DNA from: an uncultured Clostridia bacterium
Lineage (GTDB): Bacteria; Bacillota; Clostridia; Oscillospirales; Oscillospiraceae
Length of the DNA stretch: 7,874 bases
Assembly: GCA_937907975.1 (NCBI GenBank)
Contig: CALEQS010000253.1
Location: forward strand, 1 to 7,874
Direction: 5' to 3'
Below, piece by piece: positions 1-5,638 of this stretch. A program made the position numbers and the translations under genes. The notes beneath the pieces were generated by a model. The model was not told the origin of the DNA. It made no database searches and saw only the letters and a program-made list of their open reading frames with translations. The first letter of the stretch is position 1. Each line of letters begins with the position of its first letter.

Positions 1-155
1 CCTGCGTGAAGGCGGATGTGAAGTGCGCCCGGGAGCGTGGGAGTAATGTCCCCGGCGGCCCCGTTACCGGCCATCTCAGTGAGAAATGAGAGTGGAACCG
101 CGGTTTTGATGAATTTTACCGCCTCTTGCCTTTGGCAGGAGGCGGTTTTCTTTTT
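1..155 (+). promoter_or_regulatory. T-box riboswitch leader (3' part), probably tRNA-Cys responsive
   Basis: This is the 3' portion of a T-box leader; its 5' end lies outside the window. The conserved T-box core AGTGGAACCGCGG sits at 91-103. The antiterminator can be drawn by eye: AGAG 89-92 pairs with CTCT 123-126, GCGG 100-103 pairs with CCGC 119-122, and TGGAACC (93-99) is left as the 7-nt bulge that holds the tRNA acceptor end. A preceding hairpin, GGCC 57-60 with GGCC 69-72 around CCGTTACC, resembles the short stem usually found before the T-box. The fourth bulge base (A96) would pair with discriminator U73, which is typical of tRNA-Cys and fits the cysE-cysS genes behind it. A TGC at 24-26 could be the cysteine specifier, but I cannot fold Stem I, so that is weak. 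Uncharged tRNA-Cys should stabilise the antiterminator and switch the operon on. Confidence 0.9.
118..155 (+). terminator. T-box regulated intrinsic terminator before cysE
   Basis: This is a perfect 13-bp hairpin: 118-130 pairs with 134-146 around a TTT loop, followed by a T-rich run (146-155, one C). Its 5' arm (119-126) is the same segment that pairs in the antiterminator, so the two folds are mutually exclusive, as a T-box attenuator requires. Confidence 0.93.
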
Positions 156-177
156 GCCCGCATCCGCTTTCGATGAT

Positions 178-183
178 AAGGAG
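178..183 (+). promoter_or_regulatory. ribosome binding site of cysE
   Basis: AAGGAG lies 12 nt before the ATG at 196. The spacing is somewhat long, but this is the only good Shine-Dalgarno after the attenuator. It fixes the start downstream of the terminator and excludes the in-frame ATG at 37, which lies inside the riboswitch. Confidence 0.7.
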
Positions 184-195
184 CGATCGAATCCC

Positions 196-834
196 ATGGC
201 CAACCGTTTAACTGAACTTCTGGCGGCCTATCAGGCCCGCGACCCGGCGGCCCGGAGCAAGCTGGAGATCTTCCTGCTCTATCCCGGCGTCCACGCCATC
301 ATCCGGCATCGGATCGCGCATTTTTTCTATGAGCACAAGCTGTTCTTTCTGGCTCGGCTGGAGTCCCAGTGGAACCGCAAGCGCACCGGCATTGAGATCC
401 ACCCCGGCGCCAAAATCGGCCGCCGCTTTGTGATCGACCATGGCATGGGCATCGTCATCGGCGAGACCGCCGAGATCGGCGACGACGTCCTGCTCTACCA
501 CGGCGTCACGCTGGGCGGCACCGGCAAAGATAAGGGCAAGCGCCACCCGACGATCGGCAACAATGTGTTGATCGGCTGCGGCGCCAAGGTGCTGGGCCCC
601 TTCAAGGTGGGGGACGGCGCCCGTGTGGCGGCCAACTCCGTTGTGCTGTCCGAGGTGCCGGAAAATGCCACTGTGGTGGGCGTGCCCGGCAAAGTGGTGC
701 GCATCGGCGACCAGAAGGTCCATTACGCCGACAATGTGGATCAGATCCACGATGTGATCGACCCGATGGATCGGGCTGTCCAGACCCTTCAGGAGCGTGT
801 GGACGCGCTGGAGCGGCAGCTGGCTGAAAAGTGA
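196..834 (+). CDS. cysE: serine O-acetyltransferase (CysE)
   Basis: A 212-residue cytoplasmic enzyme that transfers acetyl from acetyl-CoA to L-serine, giving O-acetylserine, the direct precursor of cysteine. After a helical N-terminal part (about 1-60) comes the left-handed beta-helix of hexapeptide repeats (about 65-165). The Asp81-His82 pair (motif IDHGMG) and His117 (motif KRHP) match E. coli Asp157-His158 and His193 with identical 35-residue spacing between the histidines; GGTGK 107-111 belongs to the acetyl-CoA site. Glu67 replaces E. coli Asp143, as in B. subtilis CysE. The protein is shorter than E. coli CysE (273 residues) because it lacks the extended N-terminal domain, which is normal for the Gram-positive branch. 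The C-terminal tail (about 190-212) has a coiled-coil-like heptad pattern. It is the first gene behind the T-box, 46 nt before cysS. The start at 196 follows an AAGGAG. Confidence 0.96.
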   Translation: MANRLTELLAAYQARDPAARSKLEIFLLYPGVHAIIRHRIAHFFYEHKLFFLARLESQWNRKRTGIEIHPGAKIGRRFVIDHGMGIVIGETAEIGDDVLLYHGVTLGGTGKDKGKRHPTIGNNVLIGCGAKVLGPFKVGDGARVAANSVVLSEVPENATVVGVPGKVVRIGDQKVHYADNVDQIHDVIDPMDRAVQTLQERVDALERQLAEK

Positions 835-880
835 GTATTCTATCTAATATAACGAACAACATTGTGAAGGAGCAAAGACA

Positions 881-2323
881 ATGAAACTGTATAATTCTCT
901 GTCCCACCGCAAGGAAGAGTTTGTCCCCAATGAGCCGGGCAAGGTGAAAATGTACACCTGCGGCCCCACCGTTTATCACTTTGCCCATATCGGCAACCTG
1001 CGCAGCTATATCATGGAGGATGTGCTTGAGAAGTACCTGCGTTACTCCGGCTACGACGTGAAGCGCGTGATGAATATTACCGATGTGGGCCATCTGTCCA
1101 GCGATGCCGACACCGGCGAGGACAAAATGCTCAAGGGCGCCAAGCGGGAGCACAAGACGGTCATGGAGATCGCCAAGTACTACACCGACGCCTTTTTTGC
1201 TGACTGCGCCAAACTGAACATCAAGACTCCTGACGTGGTTCAGCCCGCCACCGGCTGCATCGACGACTTTATCAAGGTCATCTCCAAGCTGCTGGATACC
1301 GGTTATGCCTATATCGCCGGCGGCAATGTCTACTTTGACACCAGCAAGCTGGAGCGCTACTATGTGTTCCAGGATTTTGACCAGGAGGATCTGGCCGTGG
1401 GTGTCCGGGACGATGTGGAGGCCGATCAGAATAAGCGCAATAAGGCGGATTTTGTGCTCTGGTTCACCAAATCCAAGTTCGAGGATCAGGCACTGAAATG
1501 GGATTCCCCCTGGGGCGTCGGCTATCCCGGCTGGCACATTGAGTGCTCCTGCATCAGCATGAAGTACCTGGGTGAGTATCTGGATATTCACTGCGGCGGC
1601 ATCGACAACGCCTTCCCGCACCATACCAATGAGATCGCCCAGAGTGAGGCCTATCTGGGCCATAAGTGGTGCAACTACTGGTTCCATGTCCACCACCTGA
1701 ACACCAACCATGGCAAGATGTCCAAGTCCAGCGGCGAGTTCCTGACGGTCTCCCTGCTGGAGGAGAAGGGCTATGATCCGCTGGCCTACCGCCTGTTCTG
1801 CCTGCAGAGCCACTACCGTAAGACGCTGGTGTTCTCCTATGAGAATCTGGACAATGCGGCCAAGGCCTACCGCAAGCTGGTAGATAAGATCGCCGCGCTG
1901 GACCCCAAGGATGCCACCCCTGTGGATGCCGAGGCGGAGACTGCACTGCGGGAGAAGTTCAGGGCTGCTCTGGATAATGACCTGAATACCGCGCTGGCGG
2001 TGACCTCCCTCTATGACGTGCTCAAGGCCAAAACCAGCGACAGCACCAAGCTGGCCATGCTGGGCGAGATCGACTCCGTGCTGGGTCTGGGCCTGCTGCC
2101 TGCGGCCGAGAAGGTGCGTGCCGCCAAGCCCAAGGCCGCAGCCGGCCAGACCGAGGCCGTGTTCGGCGAGGGTGACCCGGAGATCGACGCGTTGGTGCTC
2201 CAGCGCCAGCAGGCCCGGAAGGAGAAAAACTGGGCTGAGGCCGACCGTATCCGCGATGAACTGACGAGCATGGGCATCACGCTGGTGGACACCAAAGAGG
2301 GCGTCCATTGGAGCCGCAGCTGA
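881..2323 (+). CDS. cysS: cysteinyl-tRNA synthetase (CysS)
   Basis: A 480-residue class I aminoacyl-tRNA synthetase that activates cysteine with ATP and charges tRNA-Cys in the cytoplasm. The HIGH signature appears as HIGN at 36-39 and KMSKS at 279-283. The four zinc ligands that select the cysteine thiol are present: Cys27, Cys222 (in WHIECS), His247 and Glu251 (in FPHHTNE), matching E. coli Cys28, Cys209, His234 and Glu238; Trp218 of the site is also kept. The DALR helical domain follows KMSKS. An Ala/Lys-rich linker (about 408-425) leads to the C-terminal part that in this family contacts the tRNA anticodon. The length is close to E. coli CysRS (461). AAGGAG at 867-872, 8 nt before the ATG, supports the start. 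With cysE it forms the classic pair in which tRNA-Cys charging and cysteine synthesis are induced together. Confidence 0.98.
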   Translation: MKLYNSLSHRKEEFVPNEPGKVKMYTCGPTVYHFAHIGNLRSYIMEDVLEKYLRYSGYDVKRVMNITDVGHLSSDADTGEDKMLKGAKREHKTVMEIAKYYTDAFFADCAKLNIKTPDVVQPATGCIDDFIKVISKLLDTGYAYIAGGNVYFDTSKLERYYVFQDFDQEDLAVGVRDDVEADQNKRNKADFVLWFTKSKFEDQALKWDSPWGVGYPGWHIECSCISMKYLGEYLDIHCGGIDNAFPHHTNEIAQSEAYLGHKWCNYWFHVHHLNTNHGKMSKSSGEFLTVSLLEEKGYDPLAYRLFCLQSHYRKTLVFSYENLDNAAKAYRKLVDKIAALDPKDATPVDAEAETALREKFRAALDNDLNTALAVTSLYDVLKAKTSDSTKLAMLGEIDSVLGLGLLPAAEKVRAAKPKAAAGQTEAVFGEGDPEIDALVLQRQQARKEKNWAEADRIRDELTSMGITLVDTKEGVHWSRS

Positions 2324-2328
2324 GGAGG
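2323..2328 (+). promoter_or_regulatory. ribosome binding site of orf104, overlapping the cysS stop
   Basis: AGGAGG begins at the last base of the cysS TGA stop. It is 13 nt from the ATG at 2342, longer than usual, but no other start codon in this frame lies closer. The overlap suggests translation coupled to cysS. Confidence 0.6.
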
Positions 2329-2341
2329 CTCCACGCAGACC

Positions 2342-2656
2342 ATGTTACCCGAAAACGAGCAACGCATCCGCGCACTGTGCGGGGACTGCGCTCTGGCAGA
2401 TCAGATTTTAAACATCATTGACGAGGATGCCCAGCTTCGGCGGGCGGAGCTGGCCCAGCGCCAAACCGAGGGCCTGAAGCGGGCCCGGGAGCAGGGCACC
2501 CAGCTGGGGCGTCCGCCCATCAAGCGGCCGCGGAAATTCCGCTCCATTTACCGCGCCTTTCAGCAGGGCGAGATCAGTGCCCGGGTCGCGTCCCAGCAGC
2601 TGGGCGTGTCCCCCGGCACCTTCAAGCGCTGGGTGGCGGAAGAACGACAACAATAA
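2342..2656 (+). CDS. small DNA-binding protein resembling a serine-recombinase C-terminal tail
   Basis: A 104-residue basic protein. Residues about 35-59, ending in QGTQLGRPP, look like the end of the long E-helix and the linker of Hin/resolvase-type serine recombinases. Residues about 78-99 (ISARVASQQLGVSPGTFKRWV) read as the helix-turn-helix that these enzymes use to bind DNA. The catalytic domain with its active-site serine is absent: upstream there is only a short helical N-terminus (1-34) with a Cys13-x2-Cys16 pair. It cannot act as a recombinase alone, so it is either a domesticated DNA-binding domain or a remnant. The frame is intact, has an AGGAGG, and ends right at a strong terminator, which favours a working gene. 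Its position 18 nt after cysS puts it under the same T-box. Regulation of cysteine metabolism is possible but unproven. Confidence 0.75.
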   Translation: MLPENEQRIRALCGDCALADQILNIIDEDAQLRRAELAQRQTEGLKRAREQGTQLGRPPIKRPRKFRSIYRAFQQGEISARVASQQLGVSPGTFKRWVAEERQQ

Positions 2657-2694
2657 AAACGAGGGCTATTCCATGTGGAATAGCCCTCGTTTTT
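2655..2694 (+). terminator. terminator of the cysE-cysS-orf104 operon
   Basis: A perfect 19-bp inverted repeat: 2655-2673 pairs with 2676-2694. The core is GAGGGCTATTCCA with its complement, flanked by AAAAA and TTTTT, so it can terminate in either direction. It overlaps the orf104 stop codon (2654-2656). Confidence 0.93.
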
Positions 2695-2697
2695 ATA

Positions 2698-2732
2698 AGA
2701 AAAGGGCCTGACGATTTGTCAGGCCCTTTTTT
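2698..2732 (-). terminator. terminator of the hydrolase operon
   Basis: A 13-bp hairpin: 2700-2712 pairs with 2718-2730 around GATTT. On the minus strand it begins 8 nt after the hydrolase stop and is followed by a TTTTCTT run. The A and T flanks make it potentially bidirectional, serving as a backup for the plus-strand operon. Confidence 0.88.
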
Positions 2733-2738
2733 GATCTG

Positions 2739-4556
2739 TTAACTGAAAATACGGCGGATCGTGATGATGCTCTTGTAGGTGACGCTACTGTAAGTAATGC
2801 CATAGTTCTTGCCAAGTGCACTAATGATCTGGCCGTTGCCCACATAGATGCCGACGTGGTGGTTATAGCACACGATGTCGCCGGGCTGAATGTCGGACAG
2901 GCTGACGGACTTGCCGTAGCTGCGCTGAGCACTGGAGGAGTGGGGCAGGGAATAGCCAAAGCGGGCATAGACCTGCATCACGAAGCCGGAGCAGTCCACA
3001 CCGCCTGTCAGGCTGGTGCCGCCCCACACATAGGGGTTGCCGTAGAACTGCTGTGCATAGCTGGCCACTGCGCTTCCGGTGCCGCCGCTGACCGTACTGC
3101 CGCCCTCGTAGCTGGATGCAGATCCGGCAGAGAAGCTGGTGCGGTTGGAAGCGGTGCTCTTCGTGGAAGAAGAGGAAGCACTGGAGCTGCTGTGGGAGAT
3201 CACGGTAGCAGGACCGTCGGAAGCGGTGGTGAAGGACGCGTCGATGTAGCCCTCAGTGCCGTCATAAGTCACCTTATACCAGTCACCAACCTTGCCGCTG
3301 ACCGCAACGACGATGCCGTTGGCGATCTGGCCCAGGCTGTCAGCCGAGGTGTCGGCACTCTTGCGCAGGGTCAGAGAAGAAGCGGTGATCTGAGCAAAGC
3401 TGGGGTAGTTCTGGTAGCCGTCTGCGGTGGTGGCACTTACATACGCGCCGCTCACATAGCCAACCAGTCCGTTGTAGTTGACCTGATACCAGCTGCCATA
3501 GCTGCCGCATACTGTGAGCACTGTGCCCTCGGGGATCACTGCCAGCTGGGCAAAGGCCGTGCCCGCGCCCGCCCGGAGGGTCAGGGAGGAAGCAGTGACC
3601 TGAATGTAGCCCTCAGTGACGTTTTCGCTGAAGCTCACATAGTCAGCGCTTACATAGCCGCTCTGGCCGTTGAATACGGCGCCGTACCAGCCGTCGCCGT
3701 TGTCGGCGGTGATCTGGAAGGTGGCACCGGCGGGAAGGCTGGTCAGCACACCGGCTTCCGTACTGGCCTCGCTGCGCAGACTCAGGGAGTCGGCGCTGAC
3801 AGTGCCGTAGCCGATGCACTGGGAGTCGTTCTCCGTGGAGAGAAGTTTCTTCTCCATATAGCCGGTCAGTGTGCCGTCGGTGACCTGATACCAGTCGCCG
3901 ATGCTGTCCATGATGTTCAGCGTCGTGTCCGCCTGAAGCAGGGCCAGAATGTTGCTGCTGCTGTCCGCCTGTTCCCGCAGGATGACCGCGGAACGGGTGG
4001 TCACGCCGACGGCCATGGGATTGACATAGAGATAGTCGCTGGAAATATAACCGGTATAATTGCTGGTTCCGTCAGAGTAGCCCACCTGGATCCAGCCCTC
4101 CAGGCTGTCATCCAGAATGGTGACCACGCTGTCCGCGTCGATCTGGGTGAGCACAGCAGAATCCGTGCTGGGTTCGCTGCGCAGATTTACGCCGCCCTCC
4201 GTCAGCGTCGCGGTGCGGGTGACACCGGCAGAATTGACTGCGGCGTTTCCGGCGGCGGTGCCGATGGTGACCAGATCACGGCTGACGTAACCGCTCAGCT
4301 GTTCGCCGTCAGAGTCGGTGAAGCTCACCTGATACCAATTGTCGTTGCTGGAATCCAGAATTTCAAGCGTGTCGCCCTGGTTCAGTACGCCGATCTCTTC
4401 CGAGTCGGTGCTGGGCTGGCTTCTCAGCCGGACGCTGTCTCCCGTCACACTGCCGGGCTGAGCGGCACTGGCAGAGAAGGTGATGGCGCCAACCATCAAA
4501 GTGGCCGTGAGCGATGCTCCGGCAACACGAGTGAGAATGCGTTGGATTCGGTTCAT
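2739..4556 (-). CDS. secreted SH3b-repeat NlpC/P60 peptidoglycan endopeptidase
   Basis: A 605-residue exported cell-wall hydrolase. The N-terminus has a signal peptide: basic MNRIQRILTR, a hydrophobic stretch to about residue 28, and an Ala-Ser-Ala site for cleavage after residue 31. Six bacterial SH3 domains follow, at about 37-97, 115-178, 184-239, 251-308, 318-375 and 388-443. Each has an LR core strand, a W(Y/I) strand and a GY(V/I/M) end; they should bind the wall. A Ser/Thr-rich linker (about 449-492) leads to the NlpC/P60 domain (about 495-605), which in this family cuts stem-peptide bonds such as D-Glu-gamma-diamino acid. Cys522 (VDCSGF) and His567 (HHVGIYVG) are the catalytic pair. 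The residue 12 after His567, usually His/Asn/Gln, is Ser579. A GGAGG at 4563-4567, 6 nt before the ATG, fixes the start. The gene is second in an operon after orf97, 42 nt away. The exact bond cut cannot be told from sequence. Confidence 0.95.
   Translation of the reverse strand: MNRIQRILTRVAGASLTATLMVGAITFSASAAQPGSVTGDSVRLRSQPSTDSEEIGVLNQGDTLEILDSSNDNWYQVSFTDSDGEQLSGYVSRDLVTIGTAAGNAAVNSAGVTRTATLTEGGVNLRSEPSTDSAVLTQIDADSVVTILDDSLEGWIQVGYSDGTSNYTGYISSDYLYVNPMAVGVTTRSAVILREQADSSSNILALLQADTTLNIMDSIGDWYQVTDGTLTGYMEKKLLSTENDSQCIGYGTVSADSLSLRSEASTEAGVLTSLPAGATFQITADNGDGWYGAVFNGQSGYVSADYVSFSENVTEGYIQVTASSLTLRAGAGTAFAQLAVIPEGTVLTVCGSYGSWYQVNYNGLVGYVSGAYVSATTADGYQNYPSFAQITASSLTLRKSADTSADSLGQIANGIVVAVSGKVGDWYKVTYDGTEGYIDASFTTASDGPATVISHSSSSASSSSTKSTASNRTSFSAGSASSYEGGSTVSGGTGSAVASYAQQFYGNPYVWGGTSLTGGVDCSGFVMQVYARFGYSLPHSSSAQRSYGKSVSLSDIQPGDIVCYNHHVGIYVGNGQIISALGKNYGITYSSVTYKSIITIRRIFS
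3228..3605 (-). repeat. last two SH3b repeats, closely similar
   Basis: SH3b repeats five (about residues 318-375) and six (about 388-443) begin almost identically, VTASSLTLR and ITASSLTLR. Both continue to a WY(Q/K)V.Y.G..GY(V/I) end, and the similarity is visible in the DNA too. They resemble each other more than repeats one to four do, which suggests a later duplication within the gene. Confidence 0.6.
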
Positions 4557-4598
4557 GTAAAACCTCCGTAGTGATACGCAGGTAAGGGAAAGCTCCGC

Positions 4599-4892
4599 TT
4601 ATTTGGAGGTAAGCGCCCGCTTCAGCCAGACGTCGCCCAAGTCCATCGCGGCGTAGAGGCTGGTTTTTTCACTTTTGCGGACGACCCGGTCCCGGCTCTT
4701 CAGGTCGGGGTCGGTGAGCTGGAGCTGGACAGCGACCTTGGTGGCCACCTCCATATCCTTTACCTTTTCGGTGGATAGGATCTGAAGCATGATGATATAG
4801 GGATCGGCCATGCTTCCGTAGTAAATCAGATTGTCCTTCCGGCGAAGGGGATGACCTTTGTAGGTCAGGGGAAGGGTTTTGGACTCAGCCAT
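4599..4892 (-). CDS. conserved-looking small protein of unknown function (orf97)
   Basis: I do not recognise this 97-residue protein. It has no signal peptide or membrane segment, so it is probably cytoplasmic. It has a basic N-terminal stretch (YKGHPLRRKD, 11-20), then NLIYYGSMADPYIIMLQI (21-38), which reads like a strand and a helix, a segment rich in charged residues (about 40-77), and a C-terminal helix (about 77-97). AGGAGG at 4900-4905, 7 nt before the ATG at 4892, sets the start. The in-frame ATG at 4919 falls in the promoter -10 box, upstream of the expected transcript start, so it is rejected. The gene is first behind a strong promoter, with the wall hydrolase 42 nt downstream and no terminator seen between them, so they are probably co-transcribed. 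No function can be assigned. Confidence 0.85.
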   Translation of the reverse strand: MAESKTLPLTYKGHPLRRKDNLIYYGSMADPYIIMLQILSTEKVKDMEVATKVAVQLQLTDPDLKSRDRVVRKSEKTSLYAAMDLGDVWLKRALTSK

Positions 4893-4899
4893 GAAAGTA

Positions 4900-4905
4900 C
4901 CTCCT
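4900..4905 (-). promoter_or_regulatory. ribosome binding site of orf97
   Basis: AGGAGG on the minus strand, 7 nt before the ATG at 4892. It decides the start against the longer reading from 4919. Confidence 0.88.
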
Positions 4906-4918
4906 GAATTTGTAACCA

Positions 4919-4947
4919 ATTGTAACAGATTGTTTCTAACTTGTCAA
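4919..4947 (-). promoter_or_regulatory. sigma-A type promoter of orf97-hydrolase operon
   Basis: On the minus strand: TTGACA (-35, perfect, 4947-4942), a 17-nt spacer, then TACAAT (-10, five of six, 4924-4919). The expected transcript start is near 4912, giving a leader of about 20 nt. The promoter lies within a series of TTGT repeats, described in the findings. Confidence 0.88.
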
Positions 4948-4972
4948 CACTGCCGCCGAGGACGGAACCTGA

Positions 4973-5012
4973 CGGGGCGTGCCGACGCTTGTCAGGGCGT
5001 GAAAAAGCTTGT
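4973..5012. repeat. 20-bp imperfect tandem repeat, two copies
   Basis: Copies at 4973-4992 and 4993-5012 match at 15 of 20 positions, sharing GGGCGTG and GCTTGT. They lie directly upstream of the orf97 promoter, about 25 bp from its -35 box. They could be an operator or chance similarity. Otherwise the gap between orf97 and the ireB terminator (4948-5054) shows no gene. Confidence 0.5.
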
Positions 5013-5054
5013 CGCGGAAAGAAAAAACACGGCGAGCGATTTCTCCCGGACAAT

Positions 5055-5092
5055 CAAACAGGGCCGTCCTTTTGGGGACGACCCTGGGTTTG
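5055..5092 (-). terminator. probable ireB terminator
   Basis: On the minus strand, 5086-5076 pairs with 5069-5059 as an 11-bp stem. The position 5081/5064 is a U-G wobble in this direction, but would be C-A on the plus strand, so the hairpin fits minus-strand transcription. It starts 12-18 nt after the ireB stop. The T-run (TTTGATTG) is weak. Confidence 0.7.
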
Positions 5093-5103
5093 ACTCAATT
5101 CGA

Positions 5104-5349
5104 TCAGACGTCCAGATAATAACGGACCAGTTCCTGCAGCAGCTCGTCCCGATCCAGCTTGCGGATCAGAGTGCGTGCGTTGTTGAAATTGGTGATATAG
5201 GTGGGATCTTCCGAGAGAATATAGCCGACGATCTGGTTGATCGGGTTATAGCCCTTCTGCTGAAGGGAGTTATAGACCTGGGAAAGGATCTCACGAATGT
5301 CAAGGGTATCGTCTGCAGGGAGATCAAAACGACGGGTATAATCGGACAT
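5104..5349 (-). CDS. ireB: IreB/ReoM family regulatory phosphoprotein
   Basis: An 81-residue cytoplasmic protein of the IreB family (formerly UPF0297), recognised by the conserved block SLQQKGYNPINQIVGYILS (28-46), then DPTYI and the C-terminal RDELLQELVRYYL (67-79). In Enterococcus, IreB is a substrate of the PASTA kinase IreK and affects cephalosporin resistance. The Listeria homologue ReoM controls ClpCP-dependent breakdown of MurA, the first enzyme of peptidoglycan synthesis. Thr5, three residues before Phe8, aligns with the phosphorylated Thr7 of those proteins; no Thr stands at the other reported site. AGGAGG at 5358-5363, 8 nt before the ATG, and the family N-terminus (RRFDL) fix the start; the frame stays open upstream but is not protein-like. 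The gene has its own promoter and terminator. Its common companions alaS and ruvX are not next to it. Confidence 0.96.
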   Translation of the reverse strand: MSDYTRRFDLPADDTLDIREILSQVYNSLQQKGYNPINQIVGYILSEDPTYITNFNNARTLIRKLDRDELLQELVRYYLDV

Positions 5350-5357
5350 GGGTAACA

Positions 5358-5363
5358 CCTCCT
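5358..5363 (-). promoter_or_regulatory. ribosome binding site of ireB
   Basis: AGGAGG on the minus strand, 8 nt before the ATG at 5349. A small hairpin (GTTGTC/GACAAC, 5384-5366, 7-nt loop) ends 2 nt upstream of it and could modulate ribosome access. Confidence 0.85.
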
Positions 5364-5404
5364 GCGTTGTCAGACAAAGACAACACCTATCACATGTACA
5401 CAGT

Positions 5405-5433
5405 ATTCTATAACATTTTTTTCGGATTGTAAA
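5405..5433 (-). promoter_or_regulatory. sigma-A type promoter of ireB
   Basis: On the minus strand: TTTACA (-35, 5433-5428), a 17-nt spacer with an A-run, then TAGAAT (-10, 5410-5405). The expected start is near 5398, leaving a leader of about 49 nt before the ATG. Confidence 0.8.
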
Positions 5434-5529
5434 GAGTGAAACCGGGTTTTGTTGCCAATTCGTCTCCGGAATTTCGTTGATTTGCAGTGGAAAGCGCAGG
5501 TTTGAAGTTCGCTTTGCCTTACACTGCGC

Positions 5530-5564
5530 AAAAACCGGGCCGCTCATGCACAGAGCGGCCCGGT
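5530..5564 (-). terminator. pheT terminator
   Basis: On the minus strand, ACCGGGCCGCT (5564-5554) pairs with AGCGGCCCGGT (5544-5534) around a 9-nt loop, then TTTTTGCG follows. It lies about 75 nt after the pheT stop and ends that operon before the ireB promoter. The rest of the 5434-5638 gap shows no gene. Confidence 0.92.
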
Positions 5565-5638
5565 CTGTTTCGTGGAAAATGGTTTTGCGGTGTACCCAGC
5601 GAGGCACATCCTGTGGAAGGTCCGTGCTTTTGCGTACC

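Noticed and set aside
37..195. In-frame N-terminal extension of cysE from the ATG at 37
   Set aside because: It runs through the T-box core, antiterminator and terminator, and the predicted residues are not CysE-like. The ATG at 196 has a Shine-Dalgarno and gives the normal Gram-positive CysE length.
196..834. Glu67 in CysE in place of E. coli Asp143 as a defect
   Set aside because: B. subtilis-type CysE has the same GIEIHP motif, so it is normal for this branch.
602..2308. 568-codon open frame on the minus strand opposite cysE and cysS
   Set aside because: It is a GC-rich codon shadow: no ribosome site, low-complexity Leu/Gly/His composition, and it covers two certain genes and the gap between them.
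2856..4571. 571-codon open frame on the plus strand opposite the NlpC/P60 gene
   Set aside because: It is Ala/Gly/Val-rich shadow coding that mirrors the SH3b repeats, with no recognisable domain. The opposite strand has a signal peptide and catalytic motifs.
4893..4919. Longer orf97 starting at 4919
   Set aside because: That ATG falls in the -10 box of the promoter, upstream of the expected transcript start; the AGGAGG serves the ATG at 4892.
5350..5607. Long N-terminal extension of ireB
   Set aside because: It includes the ireB promoter and pheT terminator region and is unlike the family, whose members are about 80-90 residues.
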